Positions 37,628-46,238 of a stretch of DNA of 64,000 nucleotides are shown in pieces. The notes under the pieces were generated by a model. It worked only from the letters and a program-made list of their open reading frames with translations. It was not told the origin of the DNA and did no database searches. The DNA lies in contig JBLIRR010000001.1 in NCBI GenBank assembly GCA_049472395.1, forward strand, positions 186,001-250,000, read 5' to 3'. Numbering within the stretch: the first letter of the stretch is position 1; each line of letters begins with the position of its first letter. The position numbers and the translations under genes were made by a program. Origin of the DNA: JBLIRR01 sp049472395 (GTDB taxonomy: Bacteria > SZUA-182 > DTGQ01 > JBLIRR01).

Positions 37628-37779
37628 TAATATCTCCCTCCTTTCCCATGGCAATAGGTATATCTGTTGTTCACTTTATTTCGTCGTATATACTAAAATA
37701 AATATTACCTCGTATATCGGAATATAATTATAATTGCTTCAAATAACTCTATTCTTAAATTTTAGAATTGCCGGTATCC

Positions 37780-37809
37780 TTGACAAGAGACCAGTATATA
37801 TGCTATTAT
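37780..37809 (+). promoter_or_regulatory. Promoter for the ferredoxin / hydrogenase-sensor locus
   Basis: TTGACA (37780-37785), 18-nt spacer, TATTAT (37804-37809). Predicted start near 37816 gives a leader of about 95 nt to ATG 37910. Confidence 0.6.
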
Positions 37810-37909
37810 CAACTTTATTTATAAATTGGGTTATTATAATCAAAAAATTAGGAACTACTATACTTTAAAGAAAAGAGCACTACCATTATTTGAGGTGAAG
37901 GAATTGATT

Positions 37910-38434
37910 ATGAAAAAAGCACTATATATTGATGTGAGCAAATGTCTGGGCTGCAGAAGCTGTGTTTTTGCGTGTGCGGTTGAGCATTCAAGCTCTAAAA
38001 ACAGAATTGGAGCTTTATCAGAAATCCCTAGACCGCGATCAAGAGTTCATATAGCTTTTGTGGAAAAAATGGCTATACCCTTGCAATGTCGCCATTGCGA
38101 AGATGCACCTTGTGTTGCTATTTGTCCGACAAGGGCAATAAAAAAACTTGGCCCTCAAGAACCGGTTATTATTGATAACAAAATGTGTATTGGCTGTAAA
38201 TTTTGCATAGTATCATGTCCTTTTGGCGTCATTTCCCTTACTGACGACGGCAAAGCTGCCATTAAATGTGATAGGTGCATAAGCCGTCAAAAGGAGGGGA
38301 GGCTCCCTGCGTGTGTTGAAGCATGTCCTACTCATGCCATTAAGTTTTTGAGCATTGATGAAATAAATGCGGAAAAACGCAGGCAGGCGGCACAGAAAGA
38401 AGTGGCGGCCATTACGTGTGTAGAGGTTTCTTAG
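37910..38434 (+). CDS. Four-cluster [4Fe-4S] ferredoxin subunit (CooF/HycB-like)
   Basis: 174 residues from ATG 37910 (AAGGA upstream; a TTG at 37826 would add an unlikely basic extension). Four Cys clusters: CLGCRSCVFAC, CRHCEDAPCVAICP, CIGCKFCIVSCP and CDRCISRQ...CVEACP, the layout of CooF/HycB/DmsB-type electron-transfer subunits. Such proteins pass electrons between CODH, formate dehydrogenase or hydrogenase and a partner. It leads the cluster ahead of the HydS-like gene. CooF normally partners CODH, so it could also serve AcsA from the opposite-strand operon. Confidence 0.88.
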   Translation: MKKALYIDVSKCLGCRSCVFACAVEHSSSKNRIGALSEIPRPRSRVHIAFVEKMAIPLQCRHCEDAPCVAICPTRAIKKLGPQEPVIIDNKMCIGCKFCIVSCPFGVISLTDDGKAAIKCDRCISRQKEGRLPACVEACPTHAIKFLSIDEINAEKRRQAAQKEVAAITCVEVS

Positions 38435-38522
38435 ATCAATTATTTGAAAGTCATGAATTACGACCCTCGGCCACAAAATTAAGGCTAGGGAGTAGTAATG
38501 CCTTCAGAGCGAGGAAACCACC

Positions 38523-38783
38523 ATGATTGAAGTTACAGTGTGCGTTGGCAGTTCATGCCATGTAAAAGGTTCTCGTGATTTGATTAAGTTGTTTAATAAT
38601 CTTATTAGCGAATATAAACTTGAAGAGAAAGTGGCACTGAGGGGGTCCTTCTGTCTTGAACATTGCGCAGAGGGTTTTAATTGGAAAATCGGTGAAGAAA
38701 TCATAAGCTGCAAGAATATCAAGGAGGCGGAAAAAATCTTTCGGGAAAAAATCATAGAACCTCTCATGGGAAAAGAAGAATGA
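38523..38783 (+). CDS. Thioredoxin-like [2Fe-2S] ferredoxin (NuoE/HydC C-domain type)
   Basis: 86 residues. Cys pattern CVGSSC ... CLEHC matches the [2Fe-2S] site of NuoE-type thioredoxin-like ferredoxins. AGGA precedes ATG 38523. The 3' end overlaps the HydS-like gene by 4 bp, so the two are co-translated and probably interact. Similar short proteins accompany HydS-type and HydABC-type loci. A short GC-rich hairpin (38464-38490) lies in the 88-bp gap before it. Confidence 0.85.
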   Translation: MIEVTVCVGSSCHVKGSRDLIKLFNNLISEYKLEEKVALRGSFCLEHCAEGFNWKIGEEIISCKNIKEAEKIFREKIIEPLMGKEE

Positions 38784-40450
38784 CCTTGCTCACTATCTCC
38801 CATCCTGACTGCAAAGATAAAGATTATTATAAGTGTTTACGTTCGTGCCCTCTAAAAGCCATAAAAATTAGCAAGGGCACAATGGAAATAGTGGAAGAGC
38901 GTTGTATTGCTGAAGGACTCTGTATTAATATCTGCCCTCAAGGCGCCATCCATGCCATTGGTGAACTGCATAAGGTAAAAAAATATCTGGATTCCGGTAT
39001 CCGAGTTATCGCTAGTTTGTCACCGACCACTTTACTCACTTTTAGTGATGCTCAAAGGTTCGAGGATGCCCTTAAAACCCTCGGTTTTTCGGAAGTAGTA
39101 TATATGCAGGATGCCGCGGCTTCACTGGTTTTGGAATATGGTCAATTATTATCCAAGGTAAGAAAGCCCCTCATTTCCTCCCATTGTCCGGCTATTTGTG
39201 AGCTTGTGGAAAGATTTGTCCCAAATGCCTTGAATTATCTTGCGCCCATTATTGACCCTGCAGTTGCTCATGCTCGTATTATCAAAGCACAACAAGGAGA
39301 GGACAGCCGCGTTGTTTACATAGGGCCCTGTCTTTCTCAGAGAACCAGAGAAGGAGATGCCCTGGATGCCGTATTAACATTGAATGAAATGGATAACTGG
39401 TTTAAGGAAACTGATATTCAGATCCCCATTATGACCTCTCAGGATATACTACCAGCAGAGTCCTTTGCAGGACTTCTTTCTGTTTCCGGAGGTCTGTTGT
39501 CACTCTTGGAGCTTAAAGAGGCAGCAGCTGGAGGAAACAGTATTTGTATTTCAGGAATGGAAGAGTGTTTGAAATTTCTGAAAAATTTGCCTCCTCCTGA
39601 AATGGGCTTTGAATTTGCAGAGCTTATGGCGTGCCATGGCGGGTGTATCGGCGGCCCTTTTCTTCGAACGAAATTTGATATAGTGAGTAGGAAATTTTTA
39701 TTATCTCGTAATAAGCCTTCTCGTATCCCCGCACCAGTATCACAGGTGAACCTTACGAGAAAACCTCAAGCCAGGCCCTTTGTAGCCCCAAAGACTAATC
39801 CGGAAGAAATAGATTATGTTCTGCGCCACTATACGAGCCACCTTGATTGCGGAATGTGTGGTTATGAAACGTGCTTTCAGAAGGCAAAAGCAGTATGCGA
39901 AGGAATGGCTGACGTTGAGATATGTATGCCAATGATTCGAACGCAAGGACAAGAGACGCTCTCAATTTTGGAGTATACACCTAACGGAGTCATCCTCATT
40001 GACACGGATACTCGGATACGCTTTGCCAATCCATCATTTTTAAAAATGTTTAAATGTGAACGAAAAGATATACTCGGTGAGCCAATAGCCAACTTCATCC
40101 ACTCCCATTGTTTTGAAGAGGCTATAAACAATAATATAAGCTCTCTTTTTAAAAGAACAATTCCTAAACTGGGCATTAGCTACCGCGCGTGTATTTTCCC
40201 AATAAAAGGAGCCTCTCTTTACTGCGGGATCATAAACGATATATCGGAAGAAGAAAATGCGAGGCGAGAATTCGACAAAGTCAAGGATGAGACCTTAAAC
40301 AGGGCTCAAGAGGTTATTGGACGTCAAATGAAAACAGCACAGGAGATTGCCGGGCTACTAGGGGAGACAACTGCTGAAACGAAAGTTTTACTTGTAAAAC
40401 TAATGAACCTCTTTAATGAGGAGGAATCTCCAGGTGAAGCTCTTTTATGA
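38780..40450 (+). CDS. Putative sensory [FeFe]-hydrogenase-like protein with C-terminal PAS domain (HydS-like)
   Basis: 556 residues. An N-terminal ferredoxin-like region (CLRSCP, CIAEGLCINICP) is followed by a [FeFe]-hydrogenase-type domain. H-cluster ligand motifs are present in shortened form: SSHCPAICE (L1, about residue 135), IGPCLSQRTREGD (L2, about 183) and ELMACHGGCIGGP (L3, about 285). A [4Fe-4S] motif CGMCGYETCFQKAKAVC sits near 355 and a PAS domain covers about 390-495. L1 lacks the TSCCP form of catalytic enzymes and L2 has GPC for MPC, as in proposed H2-sensing group C proteins. Overlaps the phosphatase gene by 17 bp. Confidence 0.85.
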   Translation: MTLLTISHPDCKDKDYYKCLRSCPLKAIKISKGTMEIVEERCIAEGLCINICPQGAIHAIGELHKVKKYLDSGIRVIASLSPTTLLTFSDAQRFEDALKTLGFSEVVYMQDAAASLVLEYGQLLSKVRKPLISSHCPAICELVERFVPNALNYLAPIIDPAVAHARIIKAQQGEDSRVVYIGPCLSQRTREGDALDAVLTLNEMDNWFKETDIQIPIMTSQDILPAESFAGLLSVSGGLLSLLELKEAAAGGNSICISGMEECLKFLKNLPPPEMGFEFAELMACHGGCIGGPFLRTKFDIVSRKFLLSRNKPSRIPAPVSQVNLTRKPQARPFVAPKTNPEEIDYVLRHYTSHLDCGMCGYETCFQKAKAVCEGMADVEICMPMIRTQGQETLSILEYTPNGVILIDTDTRIRFANPSFLKMFKCERKDILGEPIANFIHSHCFEEAINNNISSLFKRTIPKLGISYRACIFPIKGASLYCGIINDISEEENARREFDKVKDETLNRAQEVIGRQMKTAQEIAGLLGETTAETKVLLVKLMNLFNEEESPGEALL

Positions 40451-41579
40451 GTGCGCCCATGGCCAAATACCTAAGTTACATGAAGAATTGTGTGGCGACA
40501 GTATAGCATTTTCTTTTCAGCCCGATAAAGTGATTATGGTTCTTTCCGATGGTCTAGGAAGCGGCGTTAAGGCTAATATTCTCGCAACACTGACGACGCG
40601 CATGCTTACCCATATGTTAGATAATGAATTGCCTTTAAACGAGGTTGTAAAAACAGTGACTGAAACCCTGCCTGTGTGCAAAATACGTGGGCTTGCATAT
40701 AGCACCTTTTCAGTTGCCCAGCTTTTCTCCAACGGAGAAGGCCGGTTAGTAGAGTTTGATAATCCATCAGTTTTTTATTTTAAAAACAAAAATCTTGAAA
40801 AATTGAGTTGGAAATCCACTACCATATCAGAAAAAAATATTAAGGCATGCTCCCTAAAATTACAAGCCGGTGATTGGCTCATTTTCGTGTCTGATGGAGT
40901 AATAAGTGCGGGCATAGGCGGTCTTTATTCCTTAGGATGGGGGTGGGAGAAGGTTGCCCAATACCTGCATAATCATCTCGTCGATACGACATCAGCTCAG
41001 AAAATTGTAGATACTGTATTAGAAGCGGTAAGCAACCTCTATGTAGGTCCTCCTGGGGATGATGTCACCGTGGCCGTGGTTAAGGTGCGCTCTAAACGAT
41101 ACTTGACAATATTATTCGGCCCTCCGCTTAATTCTAAAGCTGATCCCATTGTGGTAGAAGAGCTGATGAAATCCCCCGGCTGCCGGGTAGTCTGTGGAGG
41201 CACTACCGCAAATATTGTATCCCGATTTTTAGGTAAGCCGCTGCACGTGGACCTTCAGACAATCACAGATGAAGTGCCGCCTCTGGGGCATATGGAAGGC
41301 CTCGATCTTGTGACCGAGGGCGTTTTGACCATGACTCATCTTGTCTCAATGCTCAAAAATGGGGTCTCTGCAGATTCAAAGGAATTTTCAATAGATAGCT
41401 CAAGTACCTTGCTGAGGATGTTGACAGAGGCGGACAGCATCAGATTGCTTGTGGGACAAGCAAAAAATCCAGCGCATCAAGATCCGAAACTCCCGGTAGA
41501 AATTAAAACAGAGCTTGCCAGGGAACTTCAGGATGCTTTAAAAAAAATGAATAAGGAATGTTCCATAGATTTCTTTTAA
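40434..41579 (+). CDS. SpoIIE/PP2C-type serine phosphatase with C-terminal domain of unknown function
   Basis: 381 residues from GTG 40434, which has GAGGAGGA 8 nt upstream. The PP2C domain (about 1-220) has metal-binding Asp in LSDGLGSGVKAN, FVSDGVISAG and PPGDDVTVAVV. The C-terminal part (about 220-381: FGPPLNSKADPIV, CGGTTANIVSRFLGKPL) is an uncharacterised domain that often follows this phosphatase in hydrogenase loci. Translationally coupled to the HydS-like gene. The likely scheme is H2/redox sensing by HydS-PAS relayed to protein dephosphorylation; the target is unknown. Confidence 0.85.
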   Translation: MKLFYECAHGQIPKLHEELCGDSIAFSFQPDKVIMVLSDGLGSGVKANILATLTTRMLTHMLDNELPLNEVVKTVTETLPVCKIRGLAYSTFSVAQLFSNGEGRLVEFDNPSVFYFKNKNLEKLSWKSTTISEKNIKACSLKLQAGDWLIFVSDGVISAGIGGLYSLGWGWEKVAQYLHNHLVDTTSAQKIVDTVLEAVSNLYVGPPGDDVTVAVVKVRSKRYLTILFGPPLNSKADPIVVEELMKSPGCRVVCGGTTANIVSRFLGKPLHVDLQTITDEVPPLGHMEGLDLVTEGVLTMTHLVSMLKNGVSADSKEFSIDSSSTLLRMLTEADSIRLLVGQAKNPAHQDPKLPVEIKTELARELQDALKKMNKECSIDFF

Positions 41580-41597
41580 TAGTAGAAGGGGAAATGA

Positions 41598-42116
41598 ATG
41601 AAAAAAAAGCCAGAGAAAACCAATAAAAAAAATTCGTTTATTCAAAAACTTTGCGAGCACTACAAGTGGAAAAAAGGTATGTTAATCCCGATGATGCAGG
41701 ATATTCAAGAAGAATTTGGGTATCTTCCTGTCAAGGACCTCAAGGAATTATCATCAACATTGGACATTCCATTAAGTCAGATATATTCTGTGGCAACATT
41801 TTACGCAATGTTTCGCTTGGCACCACCCGGGGAACATCAGATTACCCTGTGCATGGGAACGGTTTGTTTTTTAAAAGGCGCAGGCAAAGTAGCCGAAGCC
41901 ATACAAAAGGAATTTTCTTTAGAAGCTGGCGGCACAAGTCCGGACCGAAAATTCACCTTTAAACTTGTAAACTGTGTAGGAGCCTGTGCACTGGCTCCTG
42001 TTATGATAGTTGACGGGGCTTATTATGATGCAGTGACGCCAGATTCTGCTATTTCCATACTGCATGATATTGCAGAGGGCAAGACCGTTGCCAGCATGAC
42101 GGCAAGTGGAGCATAA
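41598..42116 (+). CDS. NuoE-like [2Fe-2S] subunit (HydC type)
   Basis: 172 residues. N-terminal helical part (MLIPMMQDIQEEFGYLP) and thioredoxin-like domain with the [2Fe-2S] site CMGTVC ... CVGAC. Subunit of NAD-linked flavin oxidoreductases including HydABC bifurcating hydrogenases. Lies 18 bp after the phosphatase and 81 bp before HydB, in the order phosphatase-HydC-HydB-HydA-like. A second NuoE copy sits at 52965-53474 with the formate dehydrogenase. Confidence 0.92.
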   Translation: MKKKPEKTNKKNSFIQKLCEHYKWKKGMLIPMMQDIQEEFGYLPVKDLKELSSTLDIPLSQIYSVATFYAMFRLAPPGEHQITLCMGTVCFLKGAGKVAEAIQKEFSLEAGGTSPDRKFTFKLVNCVGACALAPVMIVDGAYYDAVTPDSAISILHDIAEGKTVASMTASGA

Positions 42117-42197
42117 ATGAACACAATAATTTTATACATTTTACTATCATTTACGCTACTGCATAAGTAGCATTAAATCCAAGAAAAGGGGAACGCA

Positions 42198-44066
42198 TTG
42201 ACTACAGCAACCACAATATTTCAAAGTGCAAAAGAGCTTAATGCCTACCGGAATGCCCTTAAAGAAAAAAGAAGTGGGAAAGAACGTAGTATAAGAGTGT
42301 GCATCGGGACAGGCTGTCAGGCTAAAGGCTCTTTAGATGTTTTAAAAATGTTTCAAAGGGCTGTGCGGGAATCCGACAAATCCGATATTCGAATTGAGAC
42401 CAAATTTACAGGCTGCCATGGCCTTTGTGAGCTCGGGCCTATTGTGATTATAGATCCAGGAGAGATCATCTATCTCAGGGTACAACCGCACGATGTGGCT
42501 GAAATTTTTCGAGAAACTGTTCTCTTGGGACATATGGTGGAACGGTTTCTTTATCAAAAGGAAGCTGAAGGGGCCAGATATAAAACCCCTCACGAGATAC
42601 CCTTCTATAATCTTCAAAAAAGGATTGTATTGGCGCTCAACGGAGTAATCGATCCTACCAGTATAGATGACTATATAGCGCATGATGGGTATGAGGCCCT
42701 TGCCCAGGTACTCACTACTTACAAATCGGAAGAGATCATTGAGATGATAGAACGCTCTCAATTACGAGGCAGAGGTGGGGGAGGATTCCTTACGGGCCGT
42801 AAATGGCGTACCTGTGTTCAGACAGGCCGCAGTCCCCGTTATGTGATCTGTAATGGTGATGAGGGTGATCCAGGCGCATTCATGGACCGTTCAATCATGG
42901 AGGGGAATCCTCATGCTGTCTTAGAAGGTATGATTATTGGAGCATATGCTATTGGGGCTCAAGAGGGCTTTATATATGTCCGTCACGAGTATCCTCTTGC
43001 GGTAAAACATCTTCAAATGGCTATTGATCAAGCCAGAGAAATAGGACTTTTGGGTGAATCCATTTTAGGCACGGATTTTAACTTTGATGTCACAATAAAC
43101 CGTGGTGGTGGTGCATTTATCTGCGGAGAATCCACGGCGTTAATGGCCTCTCTCGAAGGCCGAGTCGGAGAACCCCGTGCAAAATATGTCCATACGGTAG
43201 AATATGGGCTCTATGATTGTCCGACAACCCTTAACAATGTTGAAACATGGGCAACTATACCGGCGATTGTGCGCAATGGACCTGAGTGGTTTACCTCTAT
43301 TGGCACAGAACGCAGTAAAGGCACAAAGGTATTCAGCCTAGTTGGAAAAGTCAATAATACAGGACTTGTCGAAGTACCTATGGGAATGACACTCAAAGAG
43401 ATTATCTATGGAATAGGCGATGGTGTAAAAGGCGGACGCCCCTTTAAAGCCGTTCAAACAGGAGGTCCTTCCGGAGGGTGTCTTCCGGAATCATTAATAA
43501 ATCTGCCGGTTGATTTTGACCGCCTTACCGAAGCAGGCTCCATGATGGGTTCAGGCGGCATGATTGTGATGGATGATTCGACCTGTATGGTTAATGTGGC
43601 AAAATATTTTTTAGATTTTCTTAAACAAGAATCCTGCGGGAAATGTACTCCTTGCCGTGAAGGCATCGCACAGATGCTTCATATCCTCACGCGTTTGACA
43701 AAAGGCAAAGGAGAGGAGGGTGATATTGAAAGGCTTGAGGCCCTGGGAGAACTTTTAGCGGATGCTTCTTTATGTGCATTGGGGAAAAGTGCGGCCAACC
43801 CGGTTCTTTCCACACTTCGCTACTTCCGTGAAGAATATGAAGAGCATATCCGCAAAAAGCACTGTCCTGCACTTGAGTGTCCGGGACTATTCCGTTATGA
43901 GATTGTTGCGGAACTGTGCAAAGGATGCGGGATATGCCTTAAAAAATGTCCGATGGATGCCATTACGGGGGAGAAGAAAAAAGCACATACAATAGATCAG
44001 GAAAAATGTACTCAATGCGGGGCCTGCTTCTCAAAATGCCCCTTTACAGCAATAAAAAAAATATAA
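42198..44066 (+). CDS. NuoF-like flavin subunit (HydB type)
   Basis: 622 residues, TTG start 7 nt after AGGGG. Domains: N-terminal [2Fe-2S] (CIGTGCQAKG ... CHGLC, about 35-125); FMN/NAD(H) Rossmann-like part (RGRGGGGFLTGRKW, CNGDEGDPGAFMDRS); [4Fe-4S] motif ESCGKCTPCREG (about 475); C-terminal pair of ferredoxin clusters (CKGCGICLKKCP, CTQCGACFSKCP; 560-622). The four-part layout is that of HydB of electron-bifurcating [FeFe] hydrogenases, where this FMN is the proposed bifurcation site. Paired here with a HydA-like subunit lacking the hydrogenase domain. Confidence 0.92.
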   Translation: MTTATTIFQSAKELNAYRNALKEKRSGKERSIRVCIGTGCQAKGSLDVLKMFQRAVRESDKSDIRIETKFTGCHGLCELGPIVIIDPGEIIYLRVQPHDVAEIFRETVLLGHMVERFLYQKEAEGARYKTPHEIPFYNLQKRIVLALNGVIDPTSIDDYIAHDGYEALAQVLTTYKSEEIIEMIERSQLRGRGGGGFLTGRKWRTCVQTGRSPRYVICNGDEGDPGAFMDRSIMEGNPHAVLEGMIIGAYAIGAQEGFIYVRHEYPLAVKHLQMAIDQAREIGLLGESILGTDFNFDVTINRGGGAFICGESTALMASLEGRVGEPRAKYVHTVEYGLYDCPTTLNNVETWATIPAIVRNGPEWFTSIGTERSKGTKVFSLVGKVNNTGLVEVPMGMTLKEIIYGIGDGVKGGRPFKAVQTGGPSGGCLPESLINLPVDFDRLTEAGSMMGSGGMIVMDDSTCMVNVAKYFLDFLKQESCGKCTPCREGIAQMLHILTRLTKGKGEEGDIERLEALGELLADASLCALGKSAANPVLSTLRYFREEYEEHIRKKHCPALECPGLFRYEIVAELCKGCGICLKKCPMDAITGEKKKAHTIDQEKCTQCGACFSKCPFTAIKKI

Positions 44067-44081
44067 TGAGATGGAGAGATT

Positions 44082-44882
44082 ATGCCGACGATTATTATTG
44101 ATAACAAACCTTATGAGGCAAAAACAGGCGAAACAATATTAGAGGTCGCCATACGGGAAGGGATTTGGATACCGACATTATGTTATCATCCATCCTTGAG
44201 GGGATATGCTGCCTGCCGCCTATGCCTGGTAGAAATTGACCGGGGGAGCTGGCGGCAAATCGTCACATCCTGCAATTACCCTATACGCAAAGATATAAAA
44301 GCCTGGGTAAATTCTGAGCGCGCCCTTAAGGCTCGCAAGGGAGTCATGGAGTTGCTCCTGGCCCGCAGTCCTGACAGCCAAGAACTCAAGACACTCGCTG
44401 AGCGAATGGGAATATATAGCACCTCATATCCGAAGGTGACCGAATCACAAAGGAATTGTATACTATGCGGTTTATGCACACGGGTCTGCGCTGAGGTCAT
44501 AGGGCAGTCAGCTATCAGCCTCTCAGGCCGCGGAGTGGAAAGAGTTGTGTCGACCCCTTTTCAATTGGCATCTGATCAATGTATTGCCTGTGGAGCATGT
44601 GCGTCCATATGCCCCGTTGGTACCATACAAATCAGAATGCATGATGAAGAGATAGAGATTTCACCTTTTAAGTCAAAGGTGCCCATGCCCCGGTGTCGTG
44701 AATGCGGCAAACATCTTGCCAGTTCCAAGGTCGGTGAAAAAGTAATGGAATTGTTATCAGATAATTACCCTGATGAGACCCTGAAATCACTTAAAGAAAT
44801 AATAATGTTATGTCCTGACTGCAGACGAAAAAGATCGGCCGAGGCTCTTCCTAAAAGCTATAGCGACCTTTTATGTTGTTAA
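44082..44882 (+). CDS. Short HydA/NuoG-like iron-sulfur subunit lacking H-cluster
   Basis: 266 residues. N-terminal [2Fe-2S] domain ([16 protein letters not shown] ... TSCNYP), then two [4Fe-4S] motifs ([11 protein letters not shown] and [12 protein letters not shown], about 126-185) and a C-terminal pair of CxxC motifs (CREC, CPDC). The His-Cys3 cluster segment found in NuoG and full HydA is not present, nor any hydrogenase domain. The gene ends in an ordinary TAA overlapping dapL by 4 bp, with no downstream remnant, so it is naturally short. HydA-like subunits of this size occur in bifurcating complexes that use another catalytic module. Confidence 0.85.
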   Translation: MPTIIIDNKPYEAKTGETILEVAIREGIWIPTLCYHPSLRGYAACRLCLVEIDRGSWRQIVTSCNYPIRKDIKAWVNSERALKARKGVMELLLARSPDSQELKTLAERMGIYSTSYPKVTESQRNCILCGLCTRVCAEVIGQSAISLSGRGVERVVSTPFQLASDQCIACGACASICPVGTIQIRMHDEEIEISPFKSKVPMPRCRECGKHLASSKVGEKVMELLSDNYPDETLKSLKEIIMLCPDCRRKRSAEALPKSYSDLLCC

Positions 44883-46090
44883 ATAAAGAATGTATGAGCG
44901 TTGTCTTTAAAACGATTCATGGCTGTTTCAATATCTGAGCGAATTCCAAAGGCTGATAGCCTGATAAATCCTTCTCCGCACGCGCCAAAGCCAACACCGG
45001 GGGTTGATACAATATTGAGCCTGGTTAAAAGGAAATCAAAAAACTCCCATGACTTCTGGCCGTGCGGTGTTTTTAGCCAGATATAAGGAGCATTTTTTCC
45101 GCCATAACAGGTAAAGCCGAGACTCGTCAGCGTGGAGATAATTATCCGTGCATTATCCATATAATAATCGGTTAAGGCTTTGATTTGCTTTTGCCCCTCT
45201 TCTGTATAGAGGGATAACGCGGCTTTTTGTACGGGATAAGAAACGCCATTAAATTTTGTCGCCTGTCTCCTCCGCCACAAGTGATTGATCAAATGGCGAC
45301 CTCCCTTTTCATCATATCCGAACAATTCCTTGGGCACAACAGTATAGGCGCACCGCAGGCCGGTAAATCCCGCGGATTTCGAAAAGCTACGAAACTCTAT
45401 GGCCACACTTTGAGCTTCTTCAATTTCAAAAATACTGTGCGGGATCTCTTCATTCCTTATATATGCTTCATACGCAGCATCAAAGAGAATTATGGCCTGA
45501 TGTTCTTGTGCATACTTCACCCATTCTCTTAATACCTCTTTTGATATGGTGATACCTGTCGGATTATTAGGATAACACAAATAAATCAGATCAACTGATT
45601 GAGAAGGAAGAGAGGGAATAAAATTATTATCCTCCGTACTTGCTAAATAATGGATATTCCGCCCTGCTATTATATTCGTATCGACATATACAGGATACAC
45701 AGGATCGGAGACAGCCACTTTCGCATCAGCACTAAATAGCTCCTGAATATTGCCTGTATCGCATTTTGCCCCGTCACTTACAAATATTTCATCACGCTCA
45801 AGATTAATATTGTAAGGAGAATAATCATATTGGATAATCTTCTCTCGCAGAAAATCATATCCCTGCTCAGGACCATACCCCCTAAAGGTCTTATCATCTG
45901 CCATCTCATCGACAGCCTCATGCAGGCCCTTTATCGAACATTCTGGCAAGGCCTTTACTACATCCCCAATTCCCAGTTTTATTATATCTGCGGAGGGATT
46001 GGATTTTTTATATTCCATAACACGCGTTGCAATTTCCGAAAACAGATAATTATCTTTGAGCTTTAGATAATTATTATTTATAATCACCAT
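44879..46090 (-). CDS. dapL: LL-diaminopimelate aminotransferase
   Basis: 403 residues, PLP fold type I. Converts tetrahydrodipicolinate directly to LL-diaminopimelate, bypassing dapC/D/E. Typical start [20 protein letters not shown], then [37 protein letters not shown] and PLP Lys in [13 protein letters not shown]. DapL occurs in Chlamydiae, some Firmicutes, Desulfobacterota, Spirochaetes and several candidate phyla. Separated from fhs by a strong terminator; convergent with the HydA-like gene. Confidence 0.95.
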   Translation of the reverse strand: MVIINNNYLKLKDNYLFSEIATRVMEYKKSNPSADIIKLGIGDVVKALPECSIKGLHEAVDEMADDKTFRGYGPEQGYDFLREKIIQYDYSPYNINLERDEIFVSDGAKCDTGNIQELFSADAKVAVSDPVYPVYVDTNIIAGRNIHYLASTEDNNFIPSLPSQSVDLIYLCYPNNPTGITISKEVLREWVKYAQEHQAIILFDAAYEAYIRNEEIPHSIFEIEEAQSVAIEFRSFSKSAGFTGLRCAYTVVPKELFGYDEKGGRHLINHLWRRRQATKFNGVSYPVQKAALSLYTEEGQKQIKALTDYYMDNARIIISTLTSLGFTCYGGKNAPYIWLKTPHGQKSWEFFDFLLTRLNIVSTPGVGFGACGEGFIRLSAFGIRSDIETAMNRFKDNAHTFFI

Positions 46091-46175
46091 AGTTTACAAT
46101 TCCTTTTATCAAATAGTCGCTTTTAATATCATTACCCTTGATTATCCAAAGAATCTTAGCTCACTTATACAATAA

Positions 46176-46205
46176 AACTGCCCCGGGGAAAACGCCCCGG
46201 GGCAT
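46176..46205 (-). terminator. Strong terminator after fhs
   Basis: A perfect 10-bp GC-rich stem: TGCCCCGGGG (46180-46189) with CCCCGGGGCA (46196-46205), 6-nt loop. On the minus strand it is followed by GTTTTATT, the U-rich tail; the plus strand has none. It closes the Wood-Ljungdahl transcript before dapL. Confidence 0.8.
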
Positions 46206-46238
46206 ATAGTACTCACACAGGTTAAGCCTTAAACGCTA

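Noticed and set aside
42155..42171. Hairpin between HydC and HydB genes (GCTACT with AGTAGC)
   Set aside because: Only 6 bp, no U run, and the genes are clearly part of one unit; too weak to call a terminator.
44082..44882. HydA-like gene as a frameshifted full-length hydrogenase
   Set aside because: The next sequence is the end of dapL on the opposite strand; no hydrogenase remnant follows in any frame.
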